A stretch of 64,000 nt of DNA from Dactylonectria macrodidyma (GCA_020744425.1 JAGMUV010000023.1:434001-498000); one strand, 5' to 3'. Shown: positions 40,201-50,107, counted from the first letter of the stretch. A program made the numbers and translations. Notes: generated by a model from the sequence alone, not told the origin.

Positions 40201-43200
40201 TCGTCGATGCCTACAGACCCAGTGTCGATGTTGAGCACGCGCGCGAATAGTTGCGATAAGACGAGTTCGACTTCACTTGTGGGAGCGCGTTTTTGGTCGT
40301 CTTCGCTCCGGCTCAACTGCGCCAGTTGAGATCTTGAAAAGGAGGATCCGAGTTTCTGCAAGGCTTTGCGGTCGACTTTACCATTGGCGTTGAGTGGCCA
40401 TTCGGGCATAATCACCCAGACTGTTGGTACCATGTAACTAGGGACTCGTTCGGCGAGTTGGTCTTCCACAGATGCAGGGACTGCGAAGAGACTAGCAGCA
40501 GCCGGATCTTGGGGCTGGCTGTTCAGTGCTTCCGCGGCCTCGCCCTCGTGCATAACGACAAAAGCCGCGAGCGCGGCAGCAGAGTGGTCGTCGACGGCAT
40601 GGACAATCTCTGCAACCACCTCCTTTGCACCCGGAAGACAGGCGAGAGCGTGGTGTTCAATCTCACCAAGCTCGAGTCTCTGTCCTCGGAGCTTGACCTG
40701 CGAATCGTTGCGGCCGAGGTAGGTCAGGACGCCTTTCTCGTTATACCGGACCAAGTCTCCCGTCTTGTAAAGCTTGCCACTACGACCTGGAACGGTTTTA
40801 TTTGACCCTCTTCGAAGCCATTCGGGAGCATCGATGAAGGACGCCGCCGTCTTTTCGGGATTCCCCAGGTATCCTCTGCCAACTGTAGGACCCTCAACGA
40901 GAAGCTCGCCTACGGCACCAATGGGCACAAGGCGGTTGTGGTTCTTTGGGTCTACCACCCATGTACAAGTACCCGCGCCAGTTCCGATGCGTGTGATCTC
41001 ATCTCTCAGGCTCTGGTCGTCGTTAATGGTACTCGTCGGCGTGCACTCGGACGGTCCATAACTGTTGACGATGCGGATGCGTTTAGGAACGCGATCAATA
41101 TCAATAGCGCGAATAGCCTCTCCTCCAAGAGTCAGAGATTTGAACAGTGGCAACTTGGTAAAATCGACCAGCCGCGCGACCGAAGGGGTGAAATGCATGC
41201 AATTGACTTCCATCGAGGCGATGACGCCTGTCAAGTTGTCCTTTCGATCAGACTCGGAGGCGATGCAGATGCAGCCGCCAACGGCTAGCGTCATCATGCT
41301 GTTCATGATGCACGCGTCGAAGGAATAAGGGCAAAAGTCGAATACACGAGCATCGGGACAGGTAAGCCGATGAGCCTGGTAGCGAAGAGTCGATGCGTAC
41401 GAGCTATGAGGAATGATGCTGCCTTTGGGTTCGCCAGTAGTGCCAGATGTGAAGGGGATGTACATTGGTGATGAAGGTGACACTTGAGGCAGTGCTCCTG
41501 ATGGCTCATCTGACACGAGGTCAAGCCATTCGTCGCCTAACACTGTAGTCTCTGTAACGAACGGGGAGATGACAGGTTCGGTACTGGCAGAGGCAAGGGC
41601 TAGAAGCGAGCCAGTCTGACGAATAATACTGAGCAGTCGATGCTGCGGCAGCGATGGCTCGACCAACACAAACGCTCCACCAGCCCGCATGACTGCCATC
41701 TTGGCAACGATAGTCCACATAGACTTTTCGAAACACAGAAGCACAAGAGAACCCTCTCGGATGCCGAGATGCACTAGGTGGTGGGCAAGGCGTTTGGACA
41801 CGCCGTCCAGCTCATGATATGTCAGGTTACCGTCCCACGAGTGTACCGCCGGCACCTGAGGGTGCAAGTCTATTTGCCGTTGGATGATATCATGGACGCA
41901 CTCGTTGATTCGCGGCGGGACGACCTCGTTCCATTGCCAGAGTTGGTCTTGGTCAGACGGCATGAGACGATCCAAGCCAGCCAGCTCTTGATCCTCAGCA
42001 GCCTGTGCAAACTGCTGAATCACGAAGCTGGTCTGGTCCAGCATCTTTTGCATCCTCCACTGGTCGATGATTCGCGGATCGAAACTGCACTCTAGCTGTA
42101 CAGTGTCTGCCACCAAAAGCTCGCATTTGATGGTGACGGCGTACGTCGTGAATTCTTGCGTCTCGAACATTTGCAGCCACTTGCCGAGGCCACCTTCGCC
42201 GTCTTGGTTATCGCCCTTGGCAGTGTTCACGATGAGCAGCGTCTGGAAGTTACAGGCCTGCTGTGCCTCCACGCCGACTTTCGCAATGTGCTGAAGGCCA
42301 GTCTGCTCGAACGGAATCATGGCGGTTGCTGCATCCTGTACGTCCTGGAGGAACGTCGCAATCTTCGAAGAGCTGTCGCTCGAAGGAATACGCACGCGAA
42401 CAGGAACCGTGGCGATCGTGGGGCCAACGATCCGGTCAATGTTGGGAACAGCCATGTTTCGGCCAGATAACAAGGCTCCGAAGACAATATCGTCGTTTCC
42501 AGTGTACTGATGGACGACGAATGCCCACGCCGCTCGCACAATAGATGCCATCGTCACGCTAGACCTACTCTCGATCCGAAAGGAGGCGCTGTGAATGGTT
42601 GTGTCGGCATTGACGTCCTTTTCTCCTGTGGGCATAGGGGGGAAGGCTGCTCCGCTGAGACCGGAGAAGCAGGTCCGCCAGAAATCTGTTGCTGCTGAGA
42701 TGTCGGTGCTGAGGATGGTCTTGACGACTTGGTTGAAGTTGGCATGGTGTTCAGGGACAACTTGATCATGGTACATCTTGGAGAAGTGCTCGCGAACCAG
42801 CTGCCACGACTCGCCGTCATACAGCGCGTGATGTATCGTCACCGCAAAGAACCTTTGCCCCGTTTTCTTGTCGACAATTATCCCGTATCGTCCAAGTGGC
42901 TCTCCAAGGTCCATAGGAAGCAGCTTGTCCTGCTTGAGGTATTCTTCCAGGTCATTTGCGGCCTGCCACTTCACGCCTTCGTCAACGACAACTTGAATTA
43001 GCCCGAGCGTCAAGTGCTGTACAATGCGTGTCCGCAGAATTGAGAGAGCTTGAACTGTCTTCTCCCATGCGTTGCGGATGCGAAGCTCGTCTACGGACGA
43101 CGACATCTCCAACACGCTCTGCAGCACGTAGTCGCCCGTCTGGACGGAGCTGAGCGCCAGCAACCCTTCTTGCAGCGGAGTGCAAGGGTAGGCGTCTAGA

Positions 43201-46200
43201 ATAGCCATGCTATCGACACTGCAGACATAGGCTACCTGTTCTCGTATCAGAGTGTGACCCACGATCTCTGCAACATCTGGCAAAAGCGAGAACGGGGTGA
43301 CGCCGTCCAGAATGGCATCAACACCTTTGTCCGTGGTTGTCGAAACAGCGAGATCAGCCAACCTCGGATGCTGAAAGATAAGCGCAACAGTAATAACCAG
43401 CCCGATTTTCCTCGCGGCACCAACCAGCTTCATCGCCATGATGGAGTCGCCGCCCAGTCGGAAAAAGTTATCGTCAACTCCTATTTGGGCTTCCTCGAGG
43501 CCAAGGATCTGCGCACAGAGCTTCACCAACGCCACTTCGGCGTCTGTCTGCGGTGCGCGTTTCTCGATGTTTCTTCCAGTACTTCCATCGGTGAGTTTAG
43601 ACCTGGAGTATGAAGACCCAGCGGCTCTGAGCCTCTTTCTATCTGTCTTGCCGGAGGCGTTGAGTGGCAGGTGATCGATGACGAACCATACCGCGGGGAT
43701 CATGTAACTCGGGAGTCTTCTAGCTAGCTCATCTTCTGTGGCAGTAGATGGAACGAAGGTCTCCATGCTCATCCCATTAAAGGTCTGAGTTGTGTCATTG
43801 GCCATAACCCCTTGGTACTCCTCAGGGGCAAGGACCAGGAACGCTGCGAGGACCGAATTGGCCGCTTTCCTGTTTGTCTCCAACACCTCGGCCACAACAT
43901 GCTGCGCTTTAGGAGCGAGGCACTGCAAAGTGTGGTGCTCGACTCCAGAAAGTTCTAGCCGCTGCCCGCGAACTTTGACCTGCGTATCCTTACGGCTGAC
44001 GTAGAACAGACTACCGTCCGCGCCGTACCGAACCAAGTCGCCCGTTTTATACAGCCTACCGTGGCGGCCAGGATAGCTGCTACTTCCCTCGAGCAGCCAC
44101 TCAGGGTCCTCGATGAATGCCTTTGCAGTCTTGACCGAGTCGTGGAGGTAGCCCCGGGCCACAATCGGTCCTTCTATGAGAAGCTCTCCCACGGCGCCAA
44201 TGGGGAGGACTTTGCTGTGGTTGTCGGCGTCGACGATCCAACTCGCCGACCCAGTGGCCTTGCCGATATCGTGGGTTCGGTTATACACATTCTGAGTTTC
44301 GTCGACATTTCCCACTGTGCAGAGCACAGCACATTCGGTAGGCCCGTAGCCCTGGAACATGGTGACATGTTTCCAACGCTCAAAGTCCTCTTGTAGCGGC
44401 GTCTCGCCAGCAAGCAATACCTTGGTCACACAGGGCGCCTCATCGGGCTGAATGAGCCTCGCAAGCGACGGAGTTGTTACGAGTGTGTTGACTTGCATTC
44501 TGCATACGCTTCCTGTCAAGTCGTTGCGGAGATCGGTGTCTGATGTCGTGCAGACTGTACCTCCGAAAATGAGTGTCGTGAAGATTTCGGCGATAGAGGC
44601 GTCGAATACGTAGGCTGCGAATTGTAGCACTCGCGAGCCTGAGTTGAGATCCATCCGAGCGCCATGGTGGATCGAACTTGTGACTATAGCTTGATGAGGG
44701 ACGAGAACTCCCTTTGGAGTGCCTGTACTGCCGGACGTGAAGATGGCATAGGCGGTGCTTTGAGGACTGATAAGCGGTAGTGAAATTGTGTCTAGGTCAG
44801 ATTCGTCCAGTTTATCGAGGGATTCTTGGCTGATTGGTATGGTATGTCTGCCCGAACCGAGATAAAGGCTAGAATGCTGTGCAGATGTAAGGACGATCTT
44901 GGCACCAGTCTGCTCGAGAATGTTTTCCCTCCGATCTCTCGCATGCGTGGCATCCAACTGCACGAATGTACCACCAGCCTTTAGCACGGCCAGCATAGCC
45001 ACGATCGCCCACTTAGACTTCTCAAAGAACAACGGCACTAAGATGCCCTGGATGACACCCTTCTTGACAAGGTGGCGAGCAAGACGTGTCGTGACTCTTT
45101 CGAGTTCAGAGTATGTCATAATGCCATCCCACGCGTCAATGGCCGTAGCATCTGGTAGCTCTCTGCCCTTCTCCGTAACCACCTCATGAAGTGTTCTTTC
45201 AATTGCTGGTGGGACATTTTCGTTCCACTTCCATATCGTCTCCAGATCAGATGACATGAGATGAGGAAGAGCACCCAGCTTCGCATCCGCCGACGAGCTA
45301 GCAAACTGCTCGATAGTGTGAGCCAGCTGAGCCAGCATCCTCTCAACCCTCCAGCTCTCAAGCACTCTCGAGTCTATGCTCGCAACGACCTCGACGTGGC
45401 CTTTGCCGAGCGTGCAGACAATGGCGAGCGGGTACGTCGCAGTCTCCAAGATCTGCGGCGTCTTCTGCCAGACGCCAATGGTGGCAGAGCCATCCGACAA
45501 TACATCATCCTCGGTGTTTTGCACAATCAGGAGGGTCTGGAAGTTGCAAGCTCGTTGCGCCTCGCTGTTGATCCGCGCAATGTGCTGCAAGCCAGCGTGT
45601 TCAAAGGGCATCATGTCGCCCGCCTGCTCTTGCACGCCCTCGAGGAACTCAGCAACCGTCGCTGAAGATTCCGTGGGCCCCAAAGGAATCCGCACGCGTA
45701 CAGGGACCGTCGCTATCGTCGGTCCCATGATGTCGTCCATCCCCGGGATAGGGGCGTTGCGACCCGACAGGGTAGTGCCAAAGACGACGTCGTCTGCCCC
45801 TGTGTTGTGATGGACCACAAGCGCCCAGGCTGCGCGGATCATCATAGCTACGGTTACAGTGCTTGTGCCGCTATTGTTGGGCAGTGGGATGCGTCGCTGC
45901 ACCGAAACGTCTGGTTTGCCTTCAGATATCCCAGCTGGTAGCGTCGGGAATGTGTCAGAGTCGAATTCTAGAGTTGCCCACTCCCAGAACGCCAGTGAAG
46001 ATGCCTGGCTCTTGCTCATGAGGTGGTTCACGTAGGTTCTGAAAGGAGGCAAGTCATTAACCTCGTTCCCGTGGTAAAATTGGCGAAAGACTTGTTGCAT
46101 CCGGGGGAGAGCAGCTCGATCATACAGGGCGTGATGAATAGTCCACACAAACGACACGGCATTCTGTTCTTGGTCGTGTATCAAGGCGTACCGAGCCAAA

Positions 46201-46928
46201 GGTCGCCCAAGGTCCATCATCTTGGCTCTATCATCTCTGGTGTACGTGTCGAAATTGTGTCCGTGAACCCACAAAATGTCTTCGTCTAGCACCACCTGCA
46301 GAAGCCCGAGGGTCTCATGCTCGACGATACGTGTTCGCAGTATCGGGATGGCTTTGGAAGTTTGCCCCCACGCCTTTTGGAAGCGGTCAATGTCGACCGC
46401 TGCCGCCAACTCCATTCCGCTTTGGAGAATGTAATCGTCCTGACTCTTGGACGTCAACGCGAGCAAGCCCTCCTGTAACGGCGTACACGGGTAAATGTCC
46501 TCAACGCGTTCGCTCTCGACGTCGCACATGCTTGCCACTTCCGAGATGCATTGTTCGACGTCGACTTTGCTCGCAATCAGCGAGAACGGCCCGACATCTG
46601 CGGATGCCACTTCAGTAGGTACATATGGCAGCTGTGCCATCCGAGCCAATGTAGGGTACAGAAAGACTTGTTCCACGGGGAGCGTGAATTCAGCTTCTAA
46701 CGCCGCAGTGGAAAGCCGAATGGCGGCAAGAGAGTCGCCGCCGAGCTGGAAAAAATTATCGTTTTGACTGATGGAGTTTTCTTGTATTTGGAGGACATGT
46801 GCCCATAGTTGGGCTAGATTAACATGAATCCCAATCGGTTGGTATCGTGGTTTTTCCAAGCCGTTTCCATTTCCACTTTGATGGGAACTTCCATCCAGAT
46901 GGGATGGATGCAGTAGGGATGGCACCAT
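14590..46928 (-). CDS. Giant nonribosomal peptide synthetase, 8 modules plus loading T
   Basis: Assembles a peptide on carrier domains in the cytosol. Four exons: 46928-37500, 37436-29484, 29401-21431, 21360-14590 (10,708 codons including stop; about 1.2 MDa). Introns are GTAAGT...TTTAG, GTGAGT...TCTAG and GTAAGT...GACAG, all phase 0. Without splicing the locus looks like four separate NRPSs; each junction falls inside a condensation domain and rejoins DPxE/D to Y(A/G)ISVR. Domain order: T0-(C-A-T-C-A-T-E)x4. No methyltransferase, reductase, thioesterase or terminal C domain is present. Start chosen at 46928 (Kozak-like AAACATGG); the frame upstream carries an A10-like relic, then a stop at 47049-47051. 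Predicted product: eight residues with alternating L and D configuration, started by whatever loads T0. No lesion is seen inside 32 kb, which argues for function. Confidence 0.93.
19310..22690 (-). other. NRPS module 7: C7-A7-T7
   Basis: C7 about 22690-21200 (NHAIIDG) with intron 3 at 21361-21430; A7 21180-19560 with TSGTTGEPKG, GPSECTPTSTIN and pocket code DVNDIGCPTK; T7 19510-19310 (LGGDSLRAM). A7 resembles A2, although it sits in the first slot of its pair. The code has two polar residues, so a polar substrate is possible. Expected residue is L. Confidence 0.8.
22730..27280 (-). other. NRPS module 6: C6-A6-T6-E3
   Basis: C6 about 27280-25960 with core QHSIYDG (first His replaced by Gln, catalytic second His kept); A6 25960-24340, pocket code DATLLGLVIK, very like A4; T6 24290-24070 (LGGDSITAM); E3 24000-22730 (VHHLVVDLVSWRVIL). 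Expected residue is D and probably similar to the module 4 residue. Confidence 0.8.
27350..30690 (-). other. NRPS module 5: C5-A5-T5
   Basis: C5 about 30690-29220 (NHAIVDG) with intron 2 at 29402-29483; A5 29200-27590, pocket code DAMFIGGVFK, very like A3; T5 27540-27350 (LGGDSVAAM). Expected residue is L and probably similar to the module 3 residue. Confidence 0.8.
30710..35270 (-). other. NRPS module 4: C4-A4-T4-E2
   Basis: C4 about 35270-33970 (HHALYDG), A4 33970-32350 with pocket code DAFLLGLVIK, T4 32280-32070, E2 31990-30710 (IHHLVVDLVSWRVIL). T4 reads LSGDSITAM rather than LGGDS; the modified serine remains. Expected residue is D and, from the pocket, aliphatic or otherwise hydrophobic. 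Confidence 0.8.
35340..38720 (-). other. NRPS module 3: C3-A3-T3
   Basis: C3 about 38720-37250 (core NHVIVDG; first His replaced by Asn), containing intron 1 at 37437-37499. A3 37230-35610 with pocket code DAMFIGAIFK. T3 35540-35340 (LGGDSVIAM). C3 follows an epimerase and should accept a D donor. Expected residue is L. Confidence 0.8.
38740..43270 (-). other. NRPS module 2: C2-A2-T2-E1
   Basis: C2 about 43270-41960 (HHALYDG), A2 41960-40360, T2 40290-40090 (IGGDSITAM), E1 40010-38740 (IHHLVVDLVSWRVLL). A2 is unlike most A domains here: TSGTTGEPKG, GPSECTPTSTIN and pocket code DAMHTGSPTK, closest to A7. E1 should convert the residue to the D form before condensation by C3. Confidence 0.8.
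43350..46600 (-). other. NRPS module 1: C1-A1-T1
   Basis: C1 about 46590-45270, A1 45240-43640, T1 43560-43350. The C1 core motif reads HHALYDR instead of HHxxxDG. A1 has TSGSTGTPKG and the binding-pocket code, read against GrsA numbering, is DAAVLAGVLK. T1 has LGGDSIMAM. No epimerase follows, so an L residue (or achiral) is expected. Substrate not predicted with confidence; the pocket is largely hydrophobic. Confidence 0.8.
46640..46928 (-). other. NRPS N-terminal carrier domain T0
   Basis: Thiolation domain with FFQLGGDSLAAIRL; the serine for phosphopantetheine is encoded near 46733. It precedes C1, so its cargo is the first donor substrate. No intact A domain loads it in cis, so it must be charged in trans. 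Confidence 0.8.
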
Positions 46929-47048
46929 GTTTCGTAGTGCTTCATATGCTTCGCGGTTAGTCTTTCCCGCTGTTGTCGTTGCAAAATTCACGAATTGTAG
47001 AGTAAGTCGCAAGTACGGATTAATTGGTAAAATCCTAGGCTTAGATGT
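46929..47048 (-). pseudogene. Relic of a loading adenylation domain (A10 end)
   Basis: Directly before the NRPS start, in frame, the translation contains TTTAGKTNREAYEAL, which matches the A10 core motif (GKxxR) at the end of adenylation domains. Before it, an LP...F pattern has the spacing seen in real A domains. An in-frame TAG at 47049-47051 ends it and nothing A-like is found further upstream. I read it as the tail of a lost starter A domain. An unrecognised upstream exon spliced in at the ACAACAG near 46960 is the alternative. Confidence 0.55.
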
Positions 47049-48253
47049 CTAAGGAACTTGTTCCTCGCATTGTAAGGCACAGTATTAGTTGTGAAGTAGG
47101 TCGCTGATGCCAGCGGGTCCGGAGAAGCTGGTGTTTTCTGAGCCTTGCCTCAAAATATCCCGTCCAGAATGAACACGCGAATGCCTGTGTCATCAGCGGG
47201 CGTTGCTGCCATCAGGATCGTATTCCTTTAGCGCAATGAATACTAACAAGACATGGCCGGGGCCGACGGCTCCCACCGGGAGAAACTATTCCGCAACTAC
47301 CTCCCGCGTCTACGTAGTATCGCCTTCATCTGATTGCCACACTGTCTCGATAAGGATGGCCCGGGGTTGTGGGACGTCGCTCCATAGGCCCATAGCATAG
47401 GGCTTACACTTGCTAGTGGTACTACATAGTAAGTTCCAGCGTGCTGCCCGGCTGTCGGGTAGTCTACGCGGGCGAGAGGCCCCTGTTACGCCTATTCCCT
47501 GGTCGATCTGGCCGCGGGTAATTGGGCCAAATAGTAAGGTGACGGGGAGATACTTCAACCTAAAGTCATCCGAACCCTGACCAGATCCTAGCCGAGTGGG
47601 TTTTGTAACCTGGTAAGGCGGAGCTTTGGCCCGTAGCCAAGGAATGAACCACCTGCCATATCCGAGAAGTTCGTGCGCTGAAGGATTCGCACGCTAAGGA
47701 ATTCATGCTTATTTCAGGCTTGACAGCTAGGCGGGCTCTCTTTAGGAAGGTCAATCAAAAGCCTACCCAGGAACACCTGAACATCGCCACATCCAATTCT
47801 GGCCTTATAAGCGGCAGGACAGATCCACCTGGTCTACTAAGCTGAAGGATTCGCGAACCCTTGTTTGACGTGTTTTTTTCCGCGTCAGCTGGTAGCTGTC
47901 CCCTCCAGCCTAGGGCTCTTGAGGCAGGTCGGCGACTTCATAGCTACGAATTCGCCAAGCAGCATATCAAGGCTCCACTCCAACCCTCTCAAGTAATGAC
48001 GGGTACATGGCAGGGTACATCAAGGTACCAAGCAGACCGGGAGTGACCGGGCCTGCTTAGCCGGGCTTCTAGATCATTGCCGGGGGGGTTCTTTGCAGCG
48101 CAGGCCGTGCGGGCGGGCCGCAATACGCCATCGACCTAAATACTAGTGTATGAATCCTGGCTTAAAGCCAAGACTGTGTGAAGGCGTCGAGTTACTTGCC
48201 GACTGAGACAAAGTCGGACGAGCCTACCCTACATGATCACACAATTTTCCAAC

Positions 48254-48261
48254 TTACGTCA
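48254..48261. promoter_or_regulatory. CRE-like site TTACGTCA upstream of the acyltransferase gene
   Basis: TTACGTCA matches the bZIP/CRE-type consensus TKACGTCA. It lies 146 bases before the acyltransferase start. A CCAAT sequence (48290-48294) and TATAAGT (48294-48300) follow. Use in cluster control is inferred only from position. Confidence 0.3.
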
Positions 48262-48406
48262 GTTTAGCTTGTACAAGGAGCAAATAACGCCAATATAAGT
48301 AGTAAAATACATGCTCTTTTGTTTGCATCACATGTACTTCCTTCTAAGAGTCGGGACCCGACTGTCGGCAACTAATTCTTAGCTCGATCGAACCTTATCA
48401 GAAACG

Positions 48407-50107
48407 ATGGCTTGCAATGATAACCTAACGCAGCCGAGGCCGTTTATGCCTACGACCAAACTCAATGCTACGCAGCTGCTGGCACTTACAACTCTTGCAA
48501 CTGGCGAGCAGGAACTTTTGTTCCCGGTCTCCAACCAACACCATGACATCAAAGGAAGCACAACATATGTTGAACCAACCCCTCCAGATTCTGCCACTTC
48601 AAAGGACGAAGCCGGGGATGAGAATGCACAGTCGTCGCTCGAGCTCGTGCTAGCATATGCAGACCAGGTCTCGGAAAAGATCCTGCAAGGCGATCGCGAA
48701 GACGCTCAGGCTTCTCGGGAGGCACTGAGGGTCCTGATCGACTACGTGGACCAAACCGTATTAGCTACCAAAAACATCCATCCCGTCGTCGCATCTTCTC
48801 CTCTTTCGGATTCTCAAAAGTCGAAATTGCTACGCTCTTACTACGAGGCTCTACACGCCGCCGACGTCGACATTCGTCCACAGGAGAGCGGTCTGTTTGG
48901 AGCGAGTAGTACAACCAAGGTTACTCCGACGATATACACCGTCTTTGGAGGCCAAGGCTTAAGGGGCGACTGCATTCAAGAACTCCGCGAAATTATCACG
49001 ACGTATTCTTCCTTGACGAAAGACCTCATCCATGATGCGGCCATACTTCTCACCAATCTCTCGGCTACGGACGCCAGCGTGAGTCAACTCTTCCCTCAAG
49101 GTCTCGACATCCTCGCATGGCTACACGATCCGGCCCAGGTTCCAGACTCGACGTACTCGACCTCAGCACCCGTCAGCACGCCCATGATCGGCATCGTTCA
49201 GCTCGCACATTATGAAGTCACCTGCAAGACCCTAGGCCTCACCCCAGGCCAATTCCGCAGCCGCATCGCTGGAACGACAGGACACTCGCAGGGTATCATC
49301 ACAGCCGCGGCAACGGCTGTCGCAGATGACTGGCCTTCATGGCGAGAAGTCACACGTGCCGCCATCACAACGCTGTTTTGGATCGGCGTCCGCACACAGC
49401 AAGCCTGGAACACTCTACAATGCAATACCACGGTTTCAGAAGCCATGGTGCAGGATTCGATTGACCACGGCGAACGCGCGCCGTCGCCGATGCTCAGCGT
49501 TCGTGGTCTTGCGAGGGAGGATGTACAGAGATGTGTCGACGCGACGAATCGGTACTTCAAGCACGGCGGTCATTACTTGGCGATTACAATGACCAACGGG
49601 CCGCGTCATTTTGTTGTCTCGGGGCCGCCGAAGTACTTGTACGGGCTGAACCTGCAGATCCGCAAGGCGAAGCAGCTTCTCATGCAGCGGAACGCAGATG
49701 ATGACAGCAAAGCCGCTGTCGTCGGGAGCAGATTCCTCGACGTGAGCGTGCCATTTCACACCAATTTACTTGACGAGGCCATCTCGATGATCCAGAATGA
49801 TGTCAAGGATATCCTGCTGCAATCGAGCGCGATGACAATCCCGGTCTTCAACACAGAGGACGGGCAAGATACAGGCAGCGAAGCAGACGAGGCGAACGTG
49901 CTCCACAAGCTGGTGGAGCTGGTGGTGCGCAGGAGCGTCGACTGGGAAAAGGCGATAGAGACCTTGGCGACCCATACAGTGTTGGATTTCGGGCCCGGCG
50001 GAGTTCATGGTATCAGTTCGCTTTCTTCTTCTGTTCGCGTTATCCTAGCTGGCACATTGGGCGGCCGCAAAGCTGGGGTGGGCTACAAGGGAGACTTGTT
50101 CATGTAA
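48407..50107 (+). CDS. Stand-alone acyltransferase, fatty acid synthase beta N-terminal (SAT-like) domain
   Basis: 566 residues, intronless. It aligns in order with the N-terminal acetyl/starter acyltransferase of fungal fatty acid synthase beta: LLALTTLATGEQELLFPV near the start, FGGQG at 180-184, QLAHYEVTCKTLGLTPG, the nucleophile elbow GHSQG (Ser294), VVSGPPKYLYGLNLQIRKAK, the catalytic histidine in PFHTNLL (His451), then LDFGPGG and VILAGTL near the end. The enoyl reductase, dehydratase and malonyl/palmitoyl transferase domains that make the normal subunit about 2000 residues are absent, and the protein ends cleanly after the acyltransferase. Known role of the domain: moving an acyl group from CoA to a carrier phosphopantetheine. 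Divergent from the NRPS and next to its exporter, so it may load the orphan T0; that is inference. Both catalytic residues are intact. Confidence 0.88.
   Translation: MACNDNLTQPRPFMPTTKLNATQLLALTTLATGEQELLFPVSNQHHDIKGSTTYVEPTPPDSATSKDEAGDENAQSSLELVLAYADQVSEKILQGDREDAQASREALRVLIDYVDQTVLATKNIHPVVASSPLSDSQKSKLLRSYYEALHAADVDIRPQESGLFGASSTTKVTPTIYTVFGGQGLRGDCIQELREIITTYSSLTKDLIHDAAILLTNLSATDASVSQLFPQGLDILAWLHDPAQVPDSTYSTSAPVSTPMIGIVQLAHYEVTCKTLGLTPGQFRSRIAGTTGHSQGIITAAATAVADDWPSWREVTRAAITTLFWIGVRTQQAWNTLQCNTTVSEAMVQDSIDHGERAPSPMLSVRGLAREDVQRCVDATNRYFKHGGHYLAITMTNGPRHFVVSGPPKYLYGLNLQIRKAKQLLMQRNADDDSKAAVVGSRFLDVSVPFHTNLLDEAISMIQNDVKDILLQSSAMTIPVFNTEDGQDTGSEADEANVLHKLVELVVRRSVDWEKAIETLATHTVLDFGPGGVHGISSLSSSVRVILAGTLGGRKAGVGYKGDLFM

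Larger units (their letters stand above)
46929..48406. other. Divergent intergenic region between NRPS and acyltransferase
   Basis: Likely shared promoter of the NRPS (-) and the stand-alone acyltransferase (+). Apart from the A10 relic at its left end I see no coding region. It holds a 14-bp direct repeat (GCTGAAGGATTCGC at 47677-47690 and 47841-47854) and many in-frame stops on both strands, like decayed sequence. Confidence 0.45.

Noticed and set aside
14894..46767. Many plus-strand and other-frame open frames of 60-340 codons across the NRPS
   Set aside because: They lie antisense to or out of frame with an intact coding region, lack domains, and have Arg/Ser/Pro-rich shadow composition.
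14590..47012. Four separate NRPS genes on the minus strand
   Set aside because: Each break is a consensus GT...AG intron inside a C domain, in phase 0, at homologous positions; the apparent start codons of the lower three are TTG.
47310..47754. Minus-strand frames as remains of a complete starter A domain
   Set aside because: I looked for the core A motifs (SGTTGxPKG, YGPTE, TGD, GRxDxQVK) and found none; only the A10 end next to the NRPS start is convincing.
48407..50107. Truncated pseudogene of a full fatty acid synthase beta gene
   Set aside because: The reading frame is intact, both catalytic residues are present, the end falls at the domain edge, and no further FAS domain sequence follows before the transporter.
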